Below the pieces are notes generated by a model that was not told the DNA's origin, did not search any database, and saw only the letters and a program-made list of their open reading frames with translations. A program made the position numbers and the translations under genes. A stretch of 64,000 nt of DNA from Phycobacter sedimenti (lineage in GTDB: Bacteria; Pseudomonadota; Alphaproteobacteria; Rhodobacterales; Rhodobacteraceae): contig NZ_JBBVGR010000002.1 in the NCBI RefSeq assembly GCF_038148855.1, forward strand, positions 310,001 through 374,000. Direction: 5' to 3'. Positions 17,013 through 24,889 of this stretch are shown here, piece after piece. Positions within the stretch are counted from its first letter, which is position 1; every line of letters starts with the position of its first letter.

Positions 17013-18437
17013 TCAAAAAGCGGACTGAATACCGAAATTCACCCCAAATCGATTGGATTCGAAAAGGCCGATATTGCTGTCGACCTTGGCCGCCGTCATG
17101 CTGAGCGTCGGGTTGAAGCCGTAGTAATCGACCTTCTTGAAGGTCAGAGAGATATCCGCCTGATAGTGATTGTCATGCCGCCCGTCCGGGCTGTGGGGAG
17201 AGACATCGTAGTCCCGCACCCGTCCCCAAAGACCAAATCGCGCAACCGCGCCGAAAATCGGCTTTTCAAGGGTCAGTTGGGTTCTGAGCCCGATTTCCTG
17301 AAATTCATCTGAGGCTCTGCTCGCTGTTGCCGAGGCCAGCGACAGGTTGGTCCAGAGCGTTGCCCCCGAGCCGAGATGGAAGCTGTAGGAAAGATCCCCG
17401 CGCGATGTGTTCTGGTCGCTGGTGATCACGCCGTCCTGAACTTCGTGCGAAAGGCGGGCGTTGATCCGTCGACCTCGCTTCAGTTTGTAGCTTTGCCCTG
17501 CTGACAGGCGCAGGAAGCGGGCGTATTCTTCGCCACCATACCAGCTTTGACCCAGATCGACTGCAAAGCGGAATTCACCACGCCGATCCAGGTTTATGCC
17601 CTTGAGACCATAGCCGATCTGGTAGGAGGTAAAGGCGAAATCGTTTCCTTCGGCGCCGGGGGCCTGGGCCTTGGCATCCGAAGACAGGGTGTAGGTTCGC
17701 GATGTCAGCGAGAAGGCAATGTCATGGGCCCGGGTTTCCGTCTGGTGAAAACGGTACCGGGAGCGGACACTTACTTCGTACTCGATACCGGACAGGGCGC
17801 GCTGGCTTCCCCCCAATTGGTATTCGACCGGTTGACCGAGCAACAGCTCCGACAGCTGGTAGTTCAGAAATGAAGAACGTTCGGAAGATCCGTTGTTGAT
17901 ATTGGATTCCGGTGAGACGGAAACCGAGAACCGGTGCAGCCAGGGGCTGCTTGCGCGCACATAGCGGAAATCCCGCACCGCGCGGCGTTCAAGCGTCTCG
18001 TTGGGGGCGTATTCCACAGCGCGGCGCAGCCAGAATTGCGCCAGGGTGCGCTGCCCACCCGATGAGAGCGCCTGCGCGGTGATCATCGCGGCGGCGTATT
18101 TCTCTTCGTCGGTCGTGGAAAGGGACCAGGCCCGTTTGGCAGATTTGCGCGCCAGAGCGTAATCGCCAAGGTCGCGCGCGGCGCGGGACCTGATCAGAAG
18201 GGCAGAGCGATCGTGGGGATCCCGGGCAATCAGGGCATCCGCAAGGGCCATGGCCTGTTTGGGATTGCGCAGGCGCAGCAAGTCCGCCGCCGCAGAGCGC
18301 ATCTGGGGCGGCGTCAGCACAGCCCTGTCTTCGGGCACAGCATGGGCTGCGCCCGCGCCAAGGCAGGGGAGCAGCACGCAAAAAAGGATCGCGGCTCCTC
18401 GATTTGCCTTTTGTCCTATGCGCCTGGCGCGCCGCAT
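17013..18437 (-). CDS. Slam-like outer-membrane surface lipoprotein assembly protein (TPR + DUF560)
   Basis: A 474-residue protein with a signal peptide (about 1-34), an N-terminal TPR-like helical region (about 40-150, e.g. NPKQAMALADALIARDPHD) and a C-terminal beta-barrel of about 320 residues ending in phenylalanine, as outer-membrane barrels do. This order matches Slam (surface lipoprotein assembly modulator, DUF560), the translocator of type XI secretion, which moves specific lipoproteins to the cell surface. The ATG overlaps the stop codon of the upstream lipoprotein gene by one base (TAATG), so the pair is translationally coupled and that lipoprotein is the probable substrate. A barrel of another DUF560 subfamily cannot be excluded. 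Confidence 0.8.
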   Translation of the reverse strand: MRRARRIGQKANRGAAILFCVLLPCLGAGAAHAVPEDRAVLTPPQMRSAAADLLRLRNPKQAMALADALIARDPHDRSALLIRSRAARDLGDYALARKSAKRAWSLSTTDEEKYAAAMITAQALSSGGQRTLAQFWLRRAVEYAPNETLERRAVRDFRYVRASSPWLHRFSVSVSPESNINNGSSERSSFLNYQLSELLLGQPVEYQLGGSQRALSGIEYEVSVRSRYRFHQTETRAHDIAFSLTSRTYTLSSDAKAQAPGAEGNDFAFTSYQIGYGLKGINLDRRGEFRFAVDLGQSWYGGEEYARFLRLSAGQSYKLKRGRRINARLSHEVQDGVITSDQNTSRGDLSYSFHLGSGATLWTNLSLASATASRASDEFQEIGLRTQLTLEKPIFGAVARFGLWGRVRDYDVSPHSPDGRHDNHYQADISLTFKKVDYYGFNPTLSMTAAKVDSNIGLFESNRFGVNFGIQSAF

Positions 18438-19483
18438 TAGGGGATGTTGTTGTAGACGATGAAACCACCGGTTTCACGGACGGTGCCGGCGGCCGGGTCA
18501 ATCGTGTTTTCCAGAACCACGACACCGACGATTTCCTCTGCATTGTCGCCCGACACGATCGCATAGTAGTTGCCGCTTTCGTAGGTCTGCAGATCCCCGT
18601 TCGCATCGGTGTATCGGCTGCGCAGTGTGCCGATGATCTCGCCGTTGTCGTCCAGGTTGCCGGGGCCGACGTCAAAGGTGGCAACCGGAATGCTCGACAG
18701 GGTCAGATTGTTCTCCGTGTTGATCCTGTTGATGACATCGTTGGTGATGTCCGTTCCATTGGTGTTGTAGATCGTTCTGTTGGTCAAAGAGCCTGACACC
18801 GCGTCCCCGCGCCCGCCTGTGGTGGGGTTGAAGTCGTCAAAATCGATTGCGATCTGCACATCCGCAGTGGTGTATTCGATGCCGCCGGAACCATTGAAGT
18901 CACGTACCCCTGCAAGGGCGCCGTTGTATTGCGCCTGACCGGAGGAGGGCAGAGTTACGGCATTGTCGCGCTGGTAGATGAAGCCGCCGAATCCGTAGTC
19001 GGCATAGGCGCCTGTGCGAACAATTGCGAACTGTGTGTTGCCCGAGGTGCTGACGCCGTAAATGGCGCGATGGGTGAACTGGTTGATCGCTTCGCTGTCG
19101 TTGATGTCCGTGTATTGCGCGTCCGCCTCGTAGACCGCGAATGGCCCGAGGCTGCTGACGGCCGTGCCGCGTGCGTAGGTGCCATCGCCGTCAAAGGCCA
19201 GGTTGTCGACAGAAAAGGTGTCACTGGTGCTGTTATAGCTGATATCGGTGGCGTATCCGTTGCCCCGATAGGCGTCTTCCGTGCTCGTGCCTTCGCGCCG
19301 AAAGATGGCAACAGACGCAGACGGAGAGGCCGTGCCCGGGGGGCGTCCGTTGCTGTCAATGCCAGATCCCGTATCTGTTCCGGAATCTGCGCCGGAATCG
19401 GTGGTCTCTTCGGTGAAGGGATTGCCATTGCCGCACGCCGAAAGCGCAAGCGCCGCAATAAATGCGCCTGTAATCTTATTCAT
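18437..19483 (-). CDS. Surface lipoprotein, TbpB-like barrel, probable Slam substrate
   Basis: A 348-residue lipoprotein: signal peptide with lipobox ALSAC (Cys17), then a low-complexity Thr/Asp/Ser/Gly linker of about 35 residues, then beta-rich sequence with a C-terminal eight-strand-like region (TFDVGPGNLDDNGEIIGTLRSR ... GGFIVYNN when read through in parts). This resembles the TbpB-like handle/barrel modules of Slam-dependent lipoproteins. The ATG at 19483 starts the signal peptide; the longer frame to 19531 would bury it. It directly precedes and overlaps the Slam-like gene. Ligand is unknown; haem, iron carriers or a host/surface partner are possibilities from family precedent. Confidence 0.75.
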   Translation of the reverse strand: MNKITGAFIAALALSACGNGNPFTEETTDSGADSGTDTGSGIDSNGRPPGTASPSASVAIFRREGTSTEDAYRGNGYATDISYNSTSDTFSVDNLAFDGDGTYARGTAVSSLGPFAVYEADAQYTDINDSEAINQFTHRAIYGVSTSGNTQFAIVRTGAYADYGFGGFIYQRDNAVTLPSSGQAQYNGALAGVRDFNGSGGIEYTTADVQIAIDFDDFNPTTGGRGDAVSGSLTNRTIYNTNGTDITNDVINRINTENNLTLSSIPVATFDVGPGNLDDNGEIIGTLRSRYTDANGDLQTYESGNYYAIVSGDNAEEIVGVVVLENTIDPAAGTVRETGGFIVYNNIP

Positions 19484-19711
19484 GATGTGACTGCCTCTGC
19501 TCGAAACTCTGGGCGTTTTTTTGCCTAGCATTCGCTCAGGTTGTCAAAATGTCAACGAATTTGGCGCGGCTATGGAATATTGCTTCGAAGGTCTGGCCCG
19601 AATGCCATAGTCGTCTCGCTCCGACCCTTGTTCCAGGCCCTTGGCCTGCGCTTGCGCAACGGGTATGACCGAAGGCGCAAAAGTCCGCAGCGCGGCCAAG
19701 GTCGGGGAGAG

Positions 19712-20551
19712 ATGATCGTGCAGCAATACCATGATGCACTGCGCCATATACTTGAGAACGGTGTCCGCAGCAGTGACCGGACCGGCACTGGTACGCTCTC
19801 TTGTTTTGGCATGCAGGCGCGGTATCCGCTGGCGGATGGGTTTCCGCTTGTGACGACGAAAAAGCTTCACCTGCGCTCGATCATTCATGAGCTTCTTTGG
19901 TTCCTGTCGGGGGATACCAATATCAAGTACCTCAAGGACAATGGCGTTTCGATCTGGGATGAATGGGCGAACGAGAACGGTGATCTGGGTCCCGTTTATG
20001 GCTATCAGTGGCGCCGGTTTCCAAAGCTTGAGCTGGCGCCGGGTACCACGGGGGACGAGCCGCTGTACCGCGCAGGCAGCGTTGATCAGATTGCGGAACT
20101 GGTACGGATGATCGAAACCTCTCCGGACAGCCGCCGTCTTATCGTGTCGGCCTGGAATCCCGGAGATGTGCCCGATATGGCCTTGCCACCCTGCCATACC
20201 CTTTGGCAGGTGCGCATTCTGGGCGGCAAGCTGCATCTGCAGCTGTATCAGCGGTCCGCCGACATGTTCCTTGGCGTGCCTTTCAATATCGCCTCATATG
20301 CGCTGTTGCAGGCGATGCTGGCCCATGTAACCGGCTACGAGGTGGGTGATTTCGTCCATACCATGGGGGACGCCCATATCTATGCCAACCATATGGATCA
20401 GGTGAACGAGCAACTCTCGCGTACGCCCAAGGCCCTGCCCACATTGCGGATCAAGCGCGACGTCGGCTCGATCTTTGATTTCCGCTACGAGGATTTTGAG
20501 TTCGTCGGCTATGATCCCGACCCGGCCATCAAGGCGCCGGTTGCCGTCTGA
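19712..20551 (+). CDS. thyA: Thymidylate synthase
   Basis: A 279-residue enzyme that methylates dUMP to dTMP with methylenetetrahydrofolate. The catalytic Cys161 is in MALPPCHTLWQ, and the dUMP-binding RSADMFLGVPFNIASYA and phosphate-binding SSDRTGTGT motifs are intact. The open frame begins at 19541, but the family start corresponds to ATG at 19712, preceded closely by GGGGAG. folA follows after 16 bases, so the pair supplies and recycles folate: ThyA produces dihydrofolate that DHFR reduces. The 230-base upstream gap shows only short GC-rich inverted repeats. Confidence 0.95.
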   Translation: MIVQQYHDALRHILENGVRSSDRTGTGTLSCFGMQARYPLADGFPLVTTKKLHLRSIIHELLWFLSGDTNIKYLKDNGVSIWDEWANENGDLGPVYGYQWRRFPKLELAPGTTGDEPLYRAGSVDQIAELVRMIETSPDSRRLIVSAWNPGDVPDMALPPCHTLWQVRILGGKLHLQLYQRSADMFLGVPFNIASYALLQAMLAHVTGYEVGDFVHTMGDAHIYANHMDQVNEQLSRTPKALPTLRIKRDVGSIFDFRYEDFEFVGYDPDPAIKAPVAV

Positions 20552-20567
20552 TCGCAAAGGAGCGGTG

Positions 20568-21053
20568 ATGATTACACTGATTGCGGCCCGCGCCCGAGAC
20601 GGGGCCATCGGCAAGGACAACACGATCCCCTGGCACGCACCGGAGGATTTGAAAGCCTTTCAGCGTGAAACGCTGGGCGGTGCCATTATCATGGGGCGCC
20701 GGACCTGGGACAGCTTGCCCGTGAAGCCTTTGAAAAACCGGCTGAACATTGTTGTCTCGTCCAGTCCGGACGCTGCTGAAACGGTATGCACCTCGATCGA
20801 TGAAGCGATTGACCTTGCCTATGGGGAAGGCTACCGGCGTATCTATGGCATCGGAGGCGCGGGGATTTACGCCGCCATGATGGCGCGCGCGGATCGTCTC
20901 TTGATAACCGAAGTCGATACGCATGTCGCAGGCGCAGACACCTTCTTCCCGGAATTCGCCGCCGAAGACTGGAAGCGTCTTGGTGTCACCCCTTTGCGCG
21001 CCTCGGACCCCGCTTGCACCCTGGTGGAATACCTGCGGTGTCCGGGCCACTGA
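20568..21053 (+). CDS. folA: Dihydrofolate reductase
   Basis: A 161-residue enzyme reducing dihydrofolate to tetrahydrofolate with NADPH. Recognisable are the N-terminal strand ITLIAARARDGAIG, the substrate loop NTIPWHAPEDLKAF with the active-site acid, the NADPH-binding GRRTWDSLP and the late YGIGGAGIYAA. AAAGGAG lies five bases before ATG 20568, which overrides the longer open frame. It is the second gene of the thyA-folA pair. Downstream are about 200 bases with no gene before the converging cold-shock gene. Confidence 0.95.
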   Translation: MITLIAARARDGAIGKDNTIPWHAPEDLKAFQRETLGGAIIMGRRTWDSLPVKPLKNRLNIVVSSSPDAAETVCTSIDEAIDLAYGEGYRRIYGIGGAGIYAAMMARADRLLITEVDTHVAGADTFFPEFAAEDWKRLGVTPLRASDPACTLVEYLRCPGH

Positions 21054-21256
21054 ATGCGGCTCCGAGCGACCAAGCTGCGTCAGCGCAGGCCGAGGGCCTG
21101 TTCAGCTTTCCTTTGAGCGTTCTGCAGATCCAGCAGAAACAGAAGTGAAATCGGCCGGGATGAGCGACGGCTCACCGTTGAGGCTGAAGCCTGTGTGCCA
21201 ATAGGGCCTGCCGGTGCGATGGTGCGTCTGCTTCTGGTTGGAGGACGCGGGATACG

Positions 21257-21463
21257 TCAAAGTTCGACGAGTTCTCCGGCCATTTCACGTCCGTCTCGCC
21301 CTTCGGTGAGCTGATAGCCGACCTTCATGTTATCGGCGAGGCCCTTCAAACCGGACCGTTCCACCTGAGAAATATGTACAAAGACGTCCTTGCCGCCGGT
21401 GTCGGGTTCGATAAATCCGTAACCCTTTGTGGTGTTGAACCATTTCACGGTGCCACTTGGCAT
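21257..21463 (-). CDS. Cold-shock protein, CspA family
   Basis: A 68-residue single cold-shock domain that binds single-stranded RNA or DNA. RNP1 (KGYGFIEP) and RNP2 (DVFVHIS) are intact, and the N-terminus GTVKWFNTTKG is canonical. AAGGAG lies nine bases before the ATG. The start is preceded by about 200 bases with no gene on that strand, leaving room for a structured 5' leader of the kind that controls csp translation, although I cannot fold it here. It is divergent from the ArsC-like gene. Confidence 0.94.
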   Translation of the reverse strand: MPSGTVKWFNTTKGYGFIEPDTGGKDVFVHISQVERSGLKGLADNMKVGYQLTEGRDGREMAGELVEL

Positions 21464-21682
21464 TTCCCGTGTCTCCTTCTACCTTACAGCCGCTCCCCGA
21501 AACCTGGAGGGGGCACTCATTTACGCCCAACCGCAGCGTCGATGGCGCGGTGTGGGGCAACAAACGACGCATTAACAAAGGCTAAGCAACATTAACTCTT
21601 ACACGTAGGATTTGAAAATCAAGGTTCGGATGCGAATTCTACCGTAAATTGCGAGGGGCAGCCCGCAAGGAGGGGCGAAAAC

Positions 21683-22000
21683 ATGCAGCTTTATGGACTG
21701 AAGGTCTGTGATACATGCCGCAAGGCTTTGAAGCTTGTGCCTGAGGCGCAACTTGTGGATGTCAGGGTGGACGGGGTGCCGGATGAGATCCTCGAGAAAG
21801 CCTATCGCGAGTTTGGCAGCAAGCTGGTCAACACGCGCTCCACGACCTGGCGGGGCCTCAGCGAGGAGGAACGTGCCAAACCTGCGCTCGAGTTGCTGCG
21901 GGCGCACCCTGCCTTGATGAAGCGGCCGTTGATTGAAAAGGAAGGACAACTCTTTCTTGGTTGGGACAAAAGCGTTCAGGCGTCTCTTGGAGTTGCCTGA
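21683..22000 (+). CDS. ArsC/Spx-family thioredoxin-fold protein
   Basis: A 105-residue protein of the ArsC/Spx/YffB family. The N-terminal VCDTCRKA carries a CxxC pair (Cys9, Cys12), and the middle and end (NTRSTTWRGLSEEE, KRPLIEKEG) match the family's helical insertion and cis-Pro region. Members include glutaredoxin-dependent arsenate reductases and uncharacterised YffB-like proteins; the pattern here fits the YffB-like side better than true ArsC. Ribosome site AAGGAGGGG precedes the ATG. It converges on the bufferin operon; a functional link is unproven. Confidence 0.8.
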   Translation: MQLYGLKVCDTCRKALKLVPEAQLVDVRVDGVPDEILEKAYREFGSKLVNTRSTTWRGLSEEERAKPALELLRAHPALMKRPLIEKEGQLFLGWDKSVQASLGVA

Positions 22001-22016
22001 ACCTGTTGGCAAAGAG

Positions 22017-22044
22017 GGCCCTTCGACCGCTGTGCCGAAGGGCC
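22017..22044. terminator. Hairpin between converging genes
   Basis: GGCCCTTCG at 22017-22025 and CGAAGGGCC at 22036-22044 form a perfect 9-base stem with a 10-base loop, between the ArsC-like gene and the last gene of the buf operon. There is no clear T run on either strand, so it may be a weak bidirectional terminator or an mRNA 3'-end protector. Confidence 0.5.
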
Positions 22045-22061
22045 GGTGCTGCCGGGCGGCC

Positions 22062-22628
22062 TCAGGCCGGGGCGGCGATGGGCTGCCTGCTGCGCAGTAG
22101 GGCATCGACGGACAAGGCACCGGCGCCCTTGACCACCAGAAGGCTCAGAAGAAAGACCCAGAACAGACGCTGATCCAGGATCACGCCATCAGGAAAGCGA
22201 TCGAACCACGCTCCCAGCGTTTTGATGTCGGTGCCATTGTGCCCATAGATATCGGTCAGCGATTGCACCACCACAAAGCCGATCATGCCAAGGGCTGCAA
22301 GGCGCGTGAACAGGCCGATGATGATCAGCAGAGGCAGAATGAATTCCGCCCAGGTTCCGGCCATCACCACCAGCCAGTGGAAGACTCCAAGCTGCGAGAC
22401 GTCATAGCCGACCGCCTCAAGCTGTTTGGGGAAGATCTGCGAATAGGCGCCGATGGAGGGCGAGAAAAGGCCAAGAATACCGTCGCCCAATTTGGTGACG
22501 CCGGACACCCAGAAATACATCAACAGGGTCGCGGCAAACACCAATCGCGCGGCAATCGGCAATATCCAGTTCCCCGCGGTCTCGATCTTCTCGAAGGCCG
22601 CGTTGTGGAGCGATACAAGAGTATGCAT
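22062..22628 (-). CDS. DoxX-family membrane protein of the bufferin operon
   Basis: A 188-residue inner-membrane protein with four hydrophobic segments typical of DoxX (about 25-45, 85-108, 112-135 and 155-175). AAGGA lies eight bases before the ATG. It is the last gene of the operon, 11 bases after bufC. DoxX-like genes are frequent in bufferin-type clusters; its role may be in membrane redox or transport of the modified peptide, which is inference from association only. Confidence 0.85.
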   Translation of the reverse strand: MHTLVSLHNAAFEKIETAGNWILPIAARLVFAATLLMYFWVSGVTKLGDGILGLFSPSIGAYSQIFPKQLEAVGYDVSQLGVFHWLVVMAGTWAEFILPLLIIIGLFTRLAALGMIGFVVVQSLTDIYGHNGTDIKTLGAWFDRFPDGVILDQRLFWVFLLSLLVVKGAGALSVDALLRSRQPIAAPA

Positions 22629-22639
22629 GGGGATATCCT

Positions 22640-23389
22640 TTATGTCATGAGGTCGGTCAAACCGCCCCCGTCAATCAGCAGGGCAAGCGGTGTGGACAGG
22701 TCGAAATCGGGGGTGGTCTTGAGCGCTGCGTCATAGGCTTCGCTGATCGAGCGATCTGCCGTCAGCGCTGCGATCCAGTCGGCGGATCCAGGCGGGAGCG
22801 CATGTGGGATCGGGTCGAATTCGGGGCGGGTCACCAGCACGTCCTGCGGGTCGGCTTGCGGTTTCTGAGCATCTGGCTGGGTGGCAAAGCGCCAGATGTC
22901 AAACAGCGGCCAGTCGGATCTGACCAGTTCCACCGAAGGGGCAAGGTGCAGGCGTGCGCGCATCAAGTCTTCCGGCGAGAGACGTGCCAAGCGCTCGGCG
23001 GGCAGGGCAGTGGCATCCGCTGCATGATAGGATCGGCGCAGCGCTAGTTCCAGCCGGGCCACATCTGGCAGATAGCCAAGGTGCGAGAGCTGCTGCATCT
23101 CCGCCAGAAACGCGGGAAACTCGGCCCCGAAATGCATCATCAGCGGAGAAGACGGCGGGTGCTGGCGCAGGTATATTCCGGCCAGACCGTCCATGTTCTC
23201 CTTGCCAAGAAGGCTGGCAACGGCTGGAAAGCCCTCGTGCAGAGCCTCGGTCAGGGAGGCCGCGACATTGTTGCGATAGACGGCGAACCGGCGCCCGGCA
23301 GGGCGGCCTGCTGCATCCTGAAGCCCCTCCGGTACCGGGGCCTCGGGCGCAAGAAGCGCCTCGGTGAACTGGTCCTGCGTGTGTGTCAT
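22640..23389 (-). CDS. bufC: BufC/HvfC-type RiPP modification partner (DUF2063)
   Basis: A 249-residue DUF2063 protein. The N-terminal domain has the conserved RRFAVYRNNVAASL and LHEGFPAVASLLG segments, and the middle contains FLAEMQQLSHLGYLPDVARLE, typical of the HvfC/BufC family. In characterised bufferin systems this protein works with the DUF692 oxidase (BufB), recruiting the precursor for cysteine modification. Its ATG overlaps the bufB stop codon (ATGA), so the partners are translationally coupled. Genes of this family are named bufC or hvfC in different species. Confidence 0.88.
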   Translation of the reverse strand: MTHTQDQFTEALLAPEAPVPEGLQDAAGRPAGRRFAVYRNNVAASLTEALHEGFPAVASLLGKENMDGLAGIYLRQHPPSSPLMMHFGAEFPAFLAEMQQLSHLGYLPDVARLELALRRSYHAADATALPAERLARLSPEDLMRARLHLAPSVELVRSDWPLFDIWRFATQPDAQKPQADPQDVLVTRPEFDPIPHALPPGSADWIAALTADRSISEAYDAALKTTPDFDLSTPLALLIDGGGLTDLMT

Positions 23390-24273
23390 GCCGACACCGG
23401 GGCGGGGGCGAGTTTGGCCAGGGCGGTGGCAGCGCGCGCCGCCTCATCCCGCAGGACGGGCCACTCGGGCACATCTGTGTCCCATTCGATCAGAACGGGC
23501 TTGGGCCCGGATGCCTGCAGGGTGTAATCCAGCAGCGACCAGACAGGGTCCACCACTTCACGCCCATGGCTGTCAATGAGCAGCGGCGCGCCGTGGTCGT
23601 CCTCATCCTCGTCATGGCCGCCCAGATGGATTTCCCCGACCTTATCCAGCGCGAAGGCGTCGATATAGCCGGTCGGCGAAAAGCCAAGGTTGGTGGCGGA
23701 AACAAAGACGTTGTTCACATCCAGAAGCAGCCCGCAGCCGGTGCGGCGGCTGACCTCGGCAAGGAAGTCAGGCTCGGACCAGTCGCTTTCGGCAAAGGCC
23801 AGGTAGCTGGAAGGGTTCTCAAGCAGCATCTTGCGCCCGATTGTCTCTTGCAACTGATCGATGTGGTCGCAAACGCGGGTCAGGGTCACCTTGGTATAGG
23901 GCAGGGGCAGCAGATCATTCAGGAAATGGCTGTCATGGGTGGACCAGGCCAGATGTTCGGAAAAGCTGGCCGGGTTCAGCCAGCCGACCAACTTATTCAG
24001 GCGCGCAAGGTGATCCGGGTCAAGCGGCCCCTCACCGCCGATGGACAGGCCCACGCCATGCACCGAGATGGCATAGCGCTCGGACAGGTGGCGCAGCTGC
24101 GCCGGGGGGCGACCGCCATCACCCATGTAGTTTTCAGCGTGAATTTCGAGCCAGCGTACCGGGCCGGGGCCGTCTTCATCCTCGGGGGGGCGTATCAGGG
24201 CCTCAAAATGCTGCGGCTTGTAGCCAACGCCGGGGGTGGCAGGAAGCCGGTCCAATCTGGTGCTGTCCAACAT
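23386..24273 (-). CDS. bufB: BufB: multinuclear non-haem iron oxidase (MNIO, DUF692)
   Basis: A 295-residue TIM-barrel oxidase of the DUF692/MNIO family, which modifies cysteines of RiPP precursors, in bufferins forming thiooxazole-type heterocycles. Candidate metal ligands are visible in sequence order: EIHAENYMG, SVHGVGLSIGG, EHLAW, LLENPSSY, LLLDVNNVFVSA, EIHLGGHDE and LIEWDTDVP. ATG at 24273, with AGGA eight bases upstream, gives the usual family length; a longer frame runs to 24342. It lies between bufA (preceded by a hairpin) and overlapping bufC. Confidence 0.92.
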   Translation of the reverse strand: MLDSTRLDRLPATPGVGYKPQHFEALIRPPEDEDGPGPVRWLEIHAENYMGDGGRPPAQLRHLSERYAISVHGVGLSIGGEGPLDPDHLARLNKLVGWLNPASFSEHLAWSTHDSHFLNDLLPLPYTKVTLTRVCDHIDQLQETIGRKMLLENPSSYLAFAESDWSEPDFLAEVSRRTGCGLLLDVNNVFVSATNLGFSPTGYIDAFALDKVGEIHLGGHDEDEDDHGAPLLIDSHGREVVDPVWSLLDYTLQASGPKPVLIEWDTDVPEWPVLRDEAARAATALAKLAPAPVSA

Positions 24274-24314
24274 GGCGTGTCCTGACTGCGATCTTATCAC
24301 TGCAAAGGGAGTGT

Positions 24315-24336
24315 GAAGGGGGGCGTGCCCCCCTTC
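24315..24336 (-). promoter_or_regulatory. Intra-operon hairpin between bufA and bufB
   Basis: A perfect inverted repeat, GAAGGGGGG at 24315-24323 and CCCCCCTTC at 24328-24336, with a four-base loop, starts 11 bases after the bufA stop. It has no following T run. It could stabilise the bufA 3' end or partly stop transcription, giving more precursor than enzyme. Confidence 0.65.
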
Positions 24337-24347
24337 GTGCATGCGGC

Positions 24348-24653
24348 TTATGCGGGCAGATCACGCTCAAGCGGATCGAGCGAGCCTTTACGCTCGGTGC
24401 CATCGGCCATGGCGGGCAGTTCGATATCAAGGCAGGAGCCAGCATCGACCAGGGTCCAGGCATTGCCCTGATAATCGACGACCGAAGAGCCGGCGCAGGT
24501 GGTGCCGGGGCCGGCAGCGCAATCGTTCTGTCCGGCCAGCGAAACGCCATAGCATTTTTCCTTGCTCTGGGCGGCGACGGGCATGGTGGTGGCGGCGGTC
24601 AGAGCCGCTGCAACGGCGCTGGCGACGGCAAGGGTTTTGGCGTGCTTCGACAT
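24348..24653 (-). CDS. bufA: BufA1-type bufferin precursor (DUF2282)
   Basis: A 101-residue precursor of a periplasmic copper-binding RiPP (bufferin, DUF2282). A Sec signal peptide (about 1-28, ending PVAA) precedes a core with exactly four cysteines at 34, 45, 53 and 74, in the order EKCYG, QNDCAAG, TTCAG and AGSCLD, which is the canonical family pattern. After BufB/BufC modify the cysteines, the exported peptide sequesters copper in family precedents. GAGGAGG lies eight bases before the ATG at 24653. It is the first gene of the operon. Confidence 0.93.
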   Translation of the reverse strand: MSKHAKTLAVASAVAAALTAATTMPVAAQSKEKCYGVSLAGQNDCAAGPGTTCAGSSVVDYQGNAWTLVDAGSCLDIELPAMADGTERKGSLDPLERDLPA

Positions 24654-24680
24654 GAAGGTGTCCTCCTCGAAAAAAATGGG

Positions 24681-24700
24681 GCGGGATCGACGTGATCCGC
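24681..24700. repeat. Imperfect palindrome in bufA leader
   Basis: GCGGGATC and GATCCGC flank GACGT at 24681-24700, just inside the predicted transcript. It may be a leader hairpin or an operator; which one cannot be told from sequence. Confidence 0.4.
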
Positions 24701-24719
24701 TTTGGGTGTGAAATCACTC

Positions 24720-24748
24720 TAGACGAGCTTTTTCGTGCTTTGAATTCA
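24720..24748 (-). promoter_or_regulatory. Candidate ECF-sigma promoter of the buf operon
   Basis: On the minus strand TGAATTC (24742-24748) is followed after exactly 16 bases by CGTCTA (24720-24725). A CGTC -10 element is typical of ECF sigma factor promoters; the -35 lacks the classic AAC. It lies 67 bases upstream of the bufA start. Caulobacter buf genes are under ECF (SigF) control, which supports but does not prove the reading. Confidence 0.5.
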
Positions 24749-24837
24749 CGAGCCTGTGCCTCACGCGGGCGTCAGATTTCGTGACAGATTGAATGCGCGC
24801 AAGGGGCAGTATTTCAAGGGGAATTGCCGCGCAAAAG

Positions 24838-24863
24838 AAAACCGGCCCCCAAGTGGGAGCCGG
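24838..24863 (-). terminator. Terminator after thrS
   Basis: Arms 24842-24851 and 24854-24863 form a 10-base stem with one mismatch and a two-base loop; on the minus strand TTTTCTTTT follows. It lies 26 bases after the thrS stop. Confidence 0.85.
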
Positions 24864-24889
24864 AAAAATCTGTCTGATCGGTGCAAATG

